A model generated the notes under the pieces. The model made no database searches. It had not been told where the DNA came from and worked only from the letters and a program-made list of their open reading frames with translations. DNA of 7,932 nucleotides from Acidobacteriota bacterium (GTDB lineage Bacteria; Acidobacteriota; Vicinamibacteria; Vicinamibacterales; 2-12-FULL-66-21), in contig JACDDJ010000185.1 of NCBI GenBank assembly GCA_013817065.1, positions 1-7,932 on the forward strand. Reading direction: 5' to 3'. Within the stretch, counting starts at the first letter, position 1, and each line of letters begins with the position of its first letter. Position numbers and translations under genes: made by a program. This document shows positions 1-5,747 of this stretch, one piece after another.

Positions 1-554
1 ACTACACGCGGGTGCTCGAACGAACGGAAACCTTCTTCTGGTCCTTCTGCGATGACTACCTCGAACTGGTGAAGGGGCGACGGTACGGCGATCAGGGCAC
101 TGAACTCGCTGCGTCGGCGAACGGTGCGCTGCTTGCGTCGCTCGACGTGATGCTCCGTCTCTTCGCGCCGTTTCTTCCCTTCGTCACTGACGAAGTATGG
201 TCATGGTGGCGTCCTGGCACGATCCACACGGCGCGGTGGCCCGATCCAGACGCGCTGCTGGCGATCTGTGAGCCTGCCGGTGAACACGAACAGGGTGTCG
301 CGGCTCTGCACTTCGCCGCGACGGTGCTCGGCGCGATTCGAAAGAAGAAGTCCGAGGAGCAGCGGGCGCTCAAAACACCGGTCGAACGTGCCGTGATCCA
401 GGCGCCGCCGCAGCAACTCGAACTGCTGGCGATCGTGGAGAAGGATCTCCGCGCCTCCGGCCTCATTCGCGAACTCGAGACCGTCGACGGTGACACCTTC
501 GAGGTCAAGGTGGCGCTGGCGCCGCCCGAGGTGCTGCAGGAGAAGGTGCCGTGA
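1..554 (+). CDS. valS: Valyl-tRNA synthetase, C-terminal part (5' truncated by window edge)
   Basis: This is the 3' end of a class Ia aminoacyl-tRNA synthetase that charges tRNA-Val in the cytoplasm. The frame is open from the first base (first full codon TAC at 3), so the GTG at 12 is an internal valine codon and the gene continues to the left. About 183 residues are visible. They match the anticodon-binding helical domain: the FCDDYLELVK segment (fragment residues 15-24), the LRLFAPFLPFVTDEVW segment (from residue 51), and TIHTARWP shortly after. An IRKKKSEEQRALKTPVERA stretch follows, then a short beta-rich tail. The protein ends there, with none of the long coiled-coil tRNA-binding arm that closes most bacterial ValRS. 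It therefore resembles the shorter ValRS form I associate with actinobacteria and archaea. The TGA stop overlaps the GTG start of nadC (GTGA), suggesting coupling. Isoleucyl- or leucyl-tRNA synthetase is less likely given these motifs. Confidence 0.93.
   Translation, partial: YTRVLERTETFFWSFCDDYLELVKGRRYGDQGTELAASANGALLASLDVMLRLFAPFLPFVTDEVWSWWRPGTIHTARWPDPDALLAICEPAGEHEQGVAALHFAATVLGAIRKKKSEEQRALKTPVERAVIQAPPQQLELLAIVEKDLRASGLIRELETVDGDTFEVKVALAPPEVLQEKVP
538..546 (+). promoter_or_regulatory. Strong Shine-Dalgarno site for nadC
   Basis: AGGAGAAGG lies inside the last codons of valS. Its AGGAG core ends 8 bases before the GTG at 551, which is ideal spacing. It decides the GTG start of nadC over the in-frame ATG at 575. 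It is the only clear Shine-Dalgarno site I see before any start in this window. Confidence 0.75.
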
Positions 555-1408
555 AGTCGGTGCCCTTCGGTCCGATGGATCCCGGAACCTACCGCGAGAT
601 CGTGCGCAGAGCACTGGCCGAGGATCTCGGCTGGGGCGACGTCACGACGGAAGCCATCGTCGACGCCGATCTGCGTGGTCGCGGTGAGATCGTGGCCAAG
701 TGCGAGTGCGTCATCGCCGGCCTCGACGTCGCCGCCGAGACGTTCCGTCAACTGGATCCGTCGGTCGTCTTCACCGTGCACAAACCGGATGGTTCGCAGT
801 GCGCATACGGAGACGTGCTCGCCGAGGTGCGCGGTGCCGCCGGTGCGATGCTGACGGCCGAACGAACCGCGTTGAACGTCCTTCAGCGGCTGTCGGGGAT
901 CGCGACGCTCGCGCAGCGGTTCGTCCAGGCAGCCGGCGGACGCATCACGATCCTCGACACTCGGAAGACAACGCCGACGTTGCGTGCCCTCGAGAAGTAC
1001 GCGGTGCGCGCCGGTGGTGCCAGCAATCACCGCGCAGGTTTGGACGATGCGATCCTGATCAAGGACAACCATATCCGGCTCGCCGGCGGTGTGTCGCGCG
1101 CGATGGAGCGGATGCGTGCCGCACGGCACGAACTGCCGATCGAGATCGAGGCGCAGAGCCTCGAGCAGGTGGACGAAGCGCTCGCCGCCGGGGCCGACGT
1201 CATTCTCGTCGACAATCTGCCGATCGACGAGGTGCGTGAAGCCGTTCGACGGATTAACCGCCGTGCGAAGGTTGAGATCTCCGGCGGCGTCACCCTGGAG
1301 CGGATTCCCGAGCTCGCATCCACCGGCGCGGATTATGTCTCGGTGGGCGCACTGACGCACTCGGCACCCGCGGCCGACCTGAGTTTCGAACTCGAACCGG
1401 ATGCCTGA
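551..1408 (+). CDS. nadC: Quinolinate phosphoribosyltransferase (carboxylating)
   Basis: It converts quinolinate and PRPP to nicotinate mononucleotide, CO2 and pyrophosphate, the step that commits quinolinate to NAD in the de novo pathway. At 285 aa it has the usual full length. Visible family motifs in order: AEDLGWGDVTTEAI (23-36) in the N-terminal sandwich domain; ERTALNVLQRLSGIAT (104-119); the quinolinate/PRPP-binding DTRKTTPTLR (136-145); RAGGASNHR (153-161); LIKDNH (169-174); the barrel strand IEIE (197-200); VDN (220-222); SGG (244-246); GALTHS (266-271). Residue 143 is Thr where most family members have Gly (TRKTxPGLR). The GTG start at 551 has a strong ribosome-binding site and overlaps the valS stop by 4 bases. 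The TGA stop overlaps the birA ATG by 8 bases. No nadA or nadB is in the window, so the rest of the pathway must be elsewhere. The nicotinate phosphoribosyltransferase family is excluded by the KDNH and SGG motifs. Confidence 0.97.
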   Translation: MKSVPFGPMDPGTYREIVRRALAEDLGWGDVTTEAIVDADLRGRGEIVAKCECVIAGLDVAAETFRQLDPSVVFTVHKPDGSQCAYGDVLAEVRGAAGAMLTAERTALNVLQRLSGIATLAQRFVQAAGGRITILDTRKTTPTLRALEKYAVRAGGASNHRAGLDDAILIKDNHIRLAGGVSRAMERMRAARHELPIEIEAQSLEQVDEALAAGADVILVDNLPIDEVREAVRRINRRAKVEISGGVTLERIPELASTGADYVSVGALTHSAPAADLSFELEPDA

Positions 1409-2204
1409 CGCGATCCCGGCGGAGTTCGCGGCCGCTCTCCATGCGACATCTTCCCGGCGCGGTCACTTCGGTGCTCGCCTGCTCTACTTCCAGGATATTG
1501 GGTCGACCAACGACGAGGCCGGACGGCTTGCGGACGATGGCGCGCCGGAGGGAACCACGGTCGTTGCGGAAGCGCAGCACGCCGGCCGCGGACGCTTCGG
1601 CCGCACCTGGTTCTCGCCTCCGGGCGCGGGACTCTATGCTTCGGTTGTCATTCGCAACACGGCCGCCGCGCCGCTTCTGACGCTTGCCGGCGGCGTCGCA
1701 ATCGCAGAGTCTCTTCGCGCGCTCACCAGCCTACCTGCCGAGATCAAGTGGCCAAACGACATCGTCATTGACGCCGGGCTCGGCCGTCGGCGCAAGCTGG
1801 CCGGTATCCTCGCTGAGGGGACCAGCGGTGCCGACGGGCTCCAGCACGTGGTGCTCGGCTTCGGCATCAATATCCTACGAACCGCGTATCCGCCTGATAT
1901 TTCGGCTTCCGCGACGTCGCTTGAAGCGGAGCTTGGCCGGCCGGTATCGCCGGGGGCAATGTTTGCAGAATGCCTCGCGGGGCTTGCTGAGCGCATGCAC
2001 GACCTGTTGAGCGGACAGCGCGAACGCGTCCTCGGCCGCTGGGCCGAGCTTTCACCCTCCTCACGCGGCACACGGGTCGAGTGGGAAACGATTGCTGGGC
2101 GCCGTACCGGGTTGACGGCCGGGATCGACACAGATGGCGCGCTACTGGTGCGGCGAGGCGCCGTGGTCGAGCGGATCGTCTCGGGAGTCGTTCATTGGGG
2201 CTGA
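1401..2204 (+). CDS. birA: Biotin--[acetyl-CoA-carboxylase] ligase, monofunctional (no HTH domain)
   Basis: It makes biotinyl-5'-AMP from biotin and ATP and transfers biotin to the acceptor lysine of biotin carboxyl carrier protein, activating acetyl-CoA carboxylase. The protein has 267 aa. Catalytic core motifs are clear: GSTN (34-37), the nucleotide-binding GRGRFGRTW (62-70), KWPND (116-120) with the catalytic-region lysine K116, RKLAGILAE (131-139), and GFGIN (153-157). A small SH3-like C-terminal domain follows (about 222-267, with GTRVEWETIAGRRTG). Only about 30 residues precede GSTN, so the N-terminal winged helix of E. coli BirA is absent. The protein should be a ligase and not a biotin-operon repressor. 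The ATG at 1401 lies within the last codons of nadC (8-base overlap). No good Shine-Dalgarno site precedes it, so translation probably depends on coupling. The following 84 bases are non-coding. Confidence 0.96.
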   Translation: MPDAIPAEFAAALHATSSRRGHFGARLLYFQDIGSTNDEAGRLADDGAPEGTTVVAEAQHAGRGRFGRTWFSPPGAGLYASVVIRNTAAAPLLTLAGGVAIAESLRALTSLPAEIKWPNDIVIDAGLGRRRKLAGILAEGTSGADGLQHVVLGFGINILRTAYPPDISASATSLEAELGRPVSPGAMFAECLAGLAERMHDLLSGQRERVLGRWAELSPSSRGTRVEWETIAGRRTGLTAGIDTDGALLVRRGAVVERIVSGVVHWG

Positions 2205-2276
2205 CCGCGAGCGCTGCTGGCGAAACCGTACAGCGCCGAAACGCTGCTCGTGACCCTGCGCGAGGTCCTGCCGGGC

Positions 2277-2282
2277 TAAACT
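2277..2282 (+). promoter_or_regulatory. Candidate -10 element of a leaderless coaX promoter
   Basis: TAAACT fits the TANNNT -10 pattern and is followed by exactly six bases (TGCTGG) and then the coaX ATG at 2289. This is the spacing expected if transcription starts on the A of the start codon. No Shine-Dalgarno sequence lies in between, in keeping with leaderless translation. A convincing -35 box is missing: the nearest TGAC-containing match, around 2250-2255, leaves a 21-base spacer, which is too long. It lies in the 84-base birA-coaX gap, the only gap of any size in the plus-strand gene series. The call is tentative. Confidence 0.4.
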
Positions 2283-2288
2283 TGCTGG

Positions 2289-3074
2289 ATGCTGCTCGCA
2301 ATCGACGTCGGTAACAGCAATATCGTCCTCGGCGTCTTCGAGGGCGAACGTCTGACGGAGAGCTGGCGCCTGGTCACGATGCGCGAGCGGACCGCGGACG
2401 AACTCGGCATTCTGATCACGCATCTGTTCGAGCGGAGCCGCATCGACCTGGCGCGGGTCGACGGCATTATCCTCTCGTCGGTCGTGCCGCCATTGACCGG
2501 CACGATGGAAGAGATGTGCGAGCGGTATTTCGAGAAGCGCCCGCTGACGGTCGATCCGGCGAATACAGGGATGCCGGTGCTGTATCACCCGCCCACCGAT
2601 GTCGGGGCCGACCGCGTGGTCAACGGCGTCGCCGCTTACGAGACCTTTGGCCGCGCCACCTCTATGCCGGTGATCGTCGTCGACTTCGGCACGGCGACGA
2701 CCTTCGATGCGATCTCCAAGGCTGGTGAGTACCTCGGCGGCGTGATCTGCCCCGGCATCGGAATTTCGGCCGACGCACTCTTCCAGCGCGCCGCGCGACT
2801 GCCGCGCGTCGACGTGAGGAAGCCTCCGTCAGTAATCGGCCAGACCACTGTCACTTCGATGCAGTCGGGGCTCTTCTTCGGTTACGTGTCGCTTGTCGAC
2901 GGCATCGTCGCCAGGATGCGCGCGGAGCTTGAAGATGGCGACCGGGCGCTGTGCGTGGCCACCGGCGGAATGGCGGACGTGCTCGCGGGTGAGACGACCG
3001 CGATCCAGCGAGTCGAGAAAGATCTCACCCTGCAGGGTCTGCGGATGATCTGGGCCCGCAAGCGCTCATCATGA
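2289..3074 (+). CDS. coaX: Type III pantothenate kinase
   Basis: It phosphorylates pantothenate to 4'-phosphopantothenate, the first step of coenzyme A synthesis. It belongs to the ASKHA (acetate kinase/sugar kinase/Hsp70/actin) fold and typically needs a monovalent cation. The length of 261 aa is normal. Motifs: the phosphate-1 loop DVGNSNIVLGVF (6-17) with D6; PPTDVGADRVVNGVAAY (101-117), the pantothenate-binding GADR region; VVDFGTATTFDAI (130-142), with D132 and the adjoining Thr residues of the phosphate-2 region; GGVICPGIGIS (150-160); QSGLFFGYVSLVDGIV (192-207); and ATGGMADVLA (224-233) of the adenosine motif. Unlike types I and II, type III kinases are not inhibited by CoA according to the family literature. 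The ATG at 2289 follows a TAAACT element at leaderless spacing. The stop overlaps the next ATG (ATGA, 4 bases). Pairing with birA is common in bacteria; some birA-coaX fusions are known. Confidence 0.96.
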   Translation: MLLAIDVGNSNIVLGVFEGERLTESWRLVTMRERTADELGILITHLFERSRIDLARVDGIILSSVVPPLTGTMEEMCERYFEKRPLTVDPANTGMPVLYHPPTDVGADRVVNGVAAYETFGRATSMPVIVVDFGTATTFDAISKAGEYLGGVICPGIGISADALFQRAARLPRVDVRKPPSVIGQTTVTSMQSGLFFGYVSLVDGIVARMRAELEDGDRALCVATGGMADVLAGETTAIQRVEKDLTLQGLRMIWARKRSS

Positions 3075-3799
3075 TGCCCTCGGGGATGGAAGAACTTCCT
3101 GATTACTGTCGCCAGATCGAGTCGTATCTGTGCCGGAAGAACGGCGGCCACCTGATACGGATCGTCGGGCCCGCGTTCGAGACCGTGCGAGGCTGGGCCA
3201 GCCAGGGCGTTCCGCTGAAGGTCGCGTTCCAGGGGATCGATCGCTGCGTGGAGCGCGCCAGCGCGAAGGCCGGCCGACGGCGACCCTTGCGGATCGAGTT
3301 CTGCGAGGCCGACGTGCTCGAGTCGTTCGATGCATGGCGGCGCGCCATCGGCGCGGGCGCGTCCCGGGTTTCCGAAGACGGCACGGGAACCGAGGAGTGG
3401 GGGACCACCGGGCGGAAGGGCTCACTCGCCGCACACATCTCGCGGAGCCTGTCGAGGCTGCTGGTGGCCAAGGTCGACGGGGACACACCTGGGTTCAATG
3501 GACTCATCGCCCGCGTGACCTCTGAGCTGGACCGCCTGGCCGAGAACGCGAAGAACGCTCGTGGCGAGGCACGTGCTCGCTGCATCGCCCGCCTCGCCGA
3601 ACTCGATGCGGAACTGATGGCTGCGGCTCGCAAGGGTGTGACAGCCACTACCGCCGACACGCTGCGGCGAGAAGCAGACTCGGAGCTGGCAGGCTTTGTC
3701 GGCCGCATGACAGCGGAGTCGCGCGAGAGGGCGCGGGCGCTGGCTTTCGATCGACTGTTGCGCGAGTCCCTCAATCTCCCGGTGCTCTCCTATGAGTGA
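3071..3799 (+). CDS. Unrecognised 242-aa protein between coaX and the RNA methyltransferase
   Basis: I do not recognise a named family. It appears to have two parts. The N-terminal part (about 7-93) looks globular, with IESYLCRKNGGHLIRI (16-31), GPAFETVRGWASQGVPLKVA (33-52) and RIEFCEADVLESFDAWRRA (74-92); it contains Cys13, Cys21, Cys59 and Cys78. A Gly/Ser/Thr-rich linker (94-116) follows. The C-terminal part (about 117-232) is almost entirely charged and helical, with Ala/Arg/Glu-rich stretches that could form coiled coil, and ends in LNLPVLSYE. There is no signal peptide or membrane segment, so it is probably cytoplasmic. The chosen ATG overlaps the coaX stop by 4 bases. ATGs at 3074 and 3086 (M6) are alternatives; M6 would give a more typical-looking start but no better ribosome site. 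The gene ends 3 bases before the methyltransferase start, so the three genes are probably translated from one mRNA. That it is a real gene is supported by the tight fit, length and codon bias. Confidence 0.82.
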   Translation: MMPSGMEELPDYCRQIESYLCRKNGGHLIRIVGPAFETVRGWASQGVPLKVAFQGIDRCVERASAKAGRRRPLRIEFCEADVLESFDAWRRAIGAGASRVSEDGTGTEEWGTTGRKGSLAAHISRSLSRLLVAKVDGDTPGFNGLIARVTSELDRLAENAKNARGEARARCIARLAELDAELMAAARKGVTATTADTLRREADSELAGFVGRMTAESRERARALAFDRLLRESLNLPVLSYE

Positions 3800-3802
3800 T
3801 CC

Positions 3803-5080
3803 ATGGCTGTAGCGCCGGGACAGGAAGTCGAAGTCGTCATTGAGAAGCCGGCTTCGGGTGGCCGCATGATCGCGCGTCACGATGGGGAGGTGCTGCTTGT
3901 TGCCGGAGCGATCCCCGGCGAACGAGTTGCGGCGTTGGTCACCCGTGCCGAGAAGCGCGTCGCCTTTGCTGACACCGTCCGCGTTATCGAAGGATCGAGC
4001 GACCGGCGTCAGCCGTCCGGGGATCCCGGTTGCGGTGGATCACTCTACTCGCACATCGCTTACCCGCGGCAGGTGCAGCTGAAGAGCGAGATCATCCGGG
4101 ACGCCTACACCCGGATTGGCCGCATTCCAGTCGAGGGGGAGATCGATGTCGTTCCCTCCACCGAGCGCGGCTATCGCATGCGCGCCCGGTTCCATGTTCG
4201 TGACGGGCGGCCAGGTTTCTATCGCGAGGGCACGCGTGAGCGGTGCGATGCGCGCCAGACGGCGCAGCTGCTCGATGCCTCGATCGATGCGGTCGAGGAC
4301 GCCGTGGCAGCGCTGCAGGCGCAGGGCATCGCGACGATAGCGGTGGAGCTGTCGGAGAACATGGCAGCTGACCAGCGGGCCCTTCACCTGGACATCCGCG
4401 CGGCCCGGCCTTCCGCCGACGCGTTCGATCGCGCCATCGCGGCTGCGGGCCTCGTTGGCTTGACCGCTCGCACTACCGAGAGCGTGTTCTATTCGGCGGG
4501 CGATCCAATCGTCAGTGATCCGCTGGCCGCGTTGACGGCCGGCCGGACGACTGATGGGTGGCTCCGGCGGCACCCGCAATCCTTCTTCCAGGGCAACCGT
4601 GCTTTGCTGCCGGCGCTGACGACTGCGGTGCTCGACAGCGTGCAGCCCGGTGCGACGGTCGATCTGTATGCCGGTGTCGGGCTCTTCGCCGTAGCGCTGG
4701 CGGCCTCGGGTCACACGGGAATCACCGCCGTTGAAGGGGATCCGGGGAGCGGCAAGGACCTGATTCGGAACGCCGTACCGTTCTACGACCAGCTTCGCGT
4801 CGCGCGCTCGAGCGTCGAGCTGTTTCTGGCGCGGCCCTTCACGGATCCAGTCGCGAACATGGTGATCGATCCGCCGCGGACCGGCCTGTCGAAGGAAGCG
4901 GGTGACGCCATCGCCCGGTCAGGCGCCGCCAGGATCGTCTACGTATCGTGCGACCCACCGACGATGGCGCGCGATGCGCGGCGGCTGATCGACGGTGGCT
5001 ACAGGCTGGTCAGCCTTCGCGGCTTTGATCTGTTTCCGAATACGCCTCATGTTGAGACGTTAGGCGTGTTCGCGCGATAG
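3803..5080 (+). CDS. TRAM-domain class I SAM-dependent RNA (uracil-C5) methyltransferase, TrmA/RlmD-like
   Basis: This is predicted to methylate C5 of a uridine in rRNA or tRNA using S-adenosylmethionine. It has 425 aa, like E. coli RlmD/RumA. The N-terminal TRAM-like RNA-binding barrel (about 4-62) has GQEVEVVIEKPASGGRMIA and VAGAIPGERV. A central domain (about 75-250) includes the CGGSLYSHIAYPRQVQLK region (77-94). The catalytic domain shows FFQGN (261-265), SAM-binding DLYAGVGLFAVALA (287-300) with E311, the DPPRTGL motif (356-362), the nucleophile Cys383 in YVSCDPPT, and the putative base Glu418 in HVETLGVF. RlmD-type enzymes hold a 4Fe-4S cluster with CX5CGGC plus a later Cys. Here only the CGG cysteine (C77) is kept, with Pro71, Ser80 and about Thr153 at the other positions by eye. 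The target base cannot be assigned (RlmC, RlmD or TrmA activity). It starts 3 bases after the upstream stop, without a clear Shine-Dalgarno site. Its 3' end overlaps the convergent peptidase gene by 71 bases. Confidence 0.92.
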   Translation: MAVAPGQEVEVVIEKPASGGRMIARHDGEVLLVAGAIPGERVAALVTRAEKRVAFADTVRVIEGSSDRRQPSGDPGCGGSLYSHIAYPRQVQLKSEIIRDAYTRIGRIPVEGEIDVVPSTERGYRMRARFHVRDGRPGFYREGTRERCDARQTAQLLDASIDAVEDAVAALQAQGIATIAVELSENMAADQRALHLDIRAARPSADAFDRAIAAAGLVGLTARTTESVFYSAGDPIVSDPLAALTAGRTTDGWLRRHPQSFFQGNRALLPALTTAVLDSVQPGATVDLYAGVGLFAVALAASGHTGITAVEGDPGSGKDLIRNAVPFYDQLRVARSSVELFLARPFTDPVANMVIDPPRTGLSKEAGDAIARSGAARIVYVSCDPPTMARDARRLIDGGYRLVSLRGFDLFPNTPHVETLGVFAR

Positions 5081-5747
5081 CGACGAAGGCCTCGAACAGG
5101 CCGCGAAACTCGCCGCTCCTCCAGAAATTCTCCGGGTGCCACTGGACGCCGACGCAGAACTCGGCAGCGGGCGCCTCGATCGCTTCGATGACGCCGTCCG
5201 GCGCGGTGGCCGACGCGGCCAGATCCTTTCCCAGCTTGCCGACCGACTGGTGATGCCGGCTGTTGACACGGCAGGTATGGGCGCTCGTCACGGCATCGCC
5301 GAGGATCCTGTGAAGTTTCGAGCCCGGCGCTACCGCGACGTCGTGCGCAATCGTGTCTTTGGGCTGCCCGACCGTGTGCGACAACTCGGTCGTGATTTCG
5401 GTAGGGATGTCCTGCACGAGCGTTCCGCCGGCGGCGACATTCAACACCTGCGCGCCACGGCAGATCGCGAGCAGCGGCACACCGGAATCCACCGCCCGCC
5501 GCGCGAGATCCATCTCGAACTCGTCGCGTCCGGGCTCTGCATCCTCGGTAGAGGGGTGACGATCCTCGCCGTAGAACACCGGGTCGACGTCGCCGCCGCC
5601 GGTGAGCAGCAGACCGTGGATTTCTGACAGGACCTTCGTCGCGCTCTCACTGACTTCGAGCACGCGCGGACGCCCGCCGGCCTGTTCGATCGAGGCGAGG
5701 TAATCGTCGAGCCTGCTGCAGCGGCTGATGCCGATGATTGGTCTCAT
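5010..5747 (-). CDS. Class I glutamine amidotransferase-like peptidase C26 (gamma-glutamyl hydrolase, PuuD-like)
   Basis: This is a predicted cytoplasmic hydrolase of gamma-glutamyl bonds. The closest named relative is PuuD, which cleaves gamma-glutamyl-GABA in putrescine breakdown. Numbering from the preferred ATG at 5747 (245 aa): the start RPIIGIS (2-8), LLLTGGGDVDP (46-56), nucleophile elbow AICRGAQVLN (94-103) with Cys96, SRHHQSVGKL (163-172), and VQWHPE (201-206) with His204 and Glu206 completing the triad. GGGDVDP and CRGxQ are typical of C26 peptidases and argue against the amidotransferase subunits of CTP or GMP synthase. An in-frame ATG at 5771 would add 8 residues, but 5747 shares one base with the argS stop (TGATG), the usual coupling arrangement, and matches the family N-terminus. 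The last 20 or so residues are a polar tail beyond the conserved fold, encoded opposite the methyltransferase 3' end. No puu or GABA genes are nearby, so the substrate is unknown. Confidence 0.92.
   Translation of the reverse strand: MRPIIGISRCSRLDDYLASIEQAGGRPRVLEVSESATKVLSEIHGLLLTGGGDVDPVFYGEDRHPSTEDAEPGRDEFEMDLARRAVDSGVPLLAICRGAQVLNVAAGGTLVQDIPTEITTELSHTVGQPKDTIAHDVAVAPGSKLHRILGDAVTSAHTCRVNSRHHQSVGKLGKDLAASATAPDGVIEAIEAPAAEFCVGVQWHPENFWRSGEFRGLFEAFVAIARTRLTSQHEAYSETDQSREG

Noticed and set aside
92..1360. Long minus-strand open frame (422 codons) opposite valS and nadC
   Set aside because: It lies entirely antisense to two well-recognised genes. Its translation is rich in Arg, His and Ser with no recognisable motif, as expected for a shadow frame in GC-rich DNA.
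2205..2288. Short gene or riboswitch in the birA-coaX gap
   Set aside because: Eighty-four bases are too short for a known riboswitch class, no conserved fold is apparent by eye, and no start codon with a ribosome-binding site opens a plausible small frame.
4745..4765. GSGKD in the methyltransferase (residues 315-319) as a Walker A fragment
   Set aside because: It lacks the full GxxxxGK[ST] pattern and sits just after the SAM-binding acidic residue E311, where the TrmA/RlmD family has a variable loop.
5042..5067. Inverted repeat ACGCCT...AGGCGT as a possible terminator at the convergent gene ends
   Set aside because: The stem is only 6 bp with a 14-base loop. It lies inside both coding regions and no T-tract follows on either side.
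5088..5102. Small hairpin GGCCT-CGAAC-AGGCC just after the methyltransferase stop
   Set aside because: It is placed plausibly for a terminator, but the stem is only 5 bp, there is no T-tract, and the bases encode the conserved C-terminal helix of the peptidase. Such stems are frequent by chance at this GC content.
5136..5627. Plus-strand open frame of 163 codons opposite the peptidase gene
   Set aside because: It is antisense to a clear C26 peptidase gene with an intact catalytic triad. No motif or ribosome-binding site supports it.
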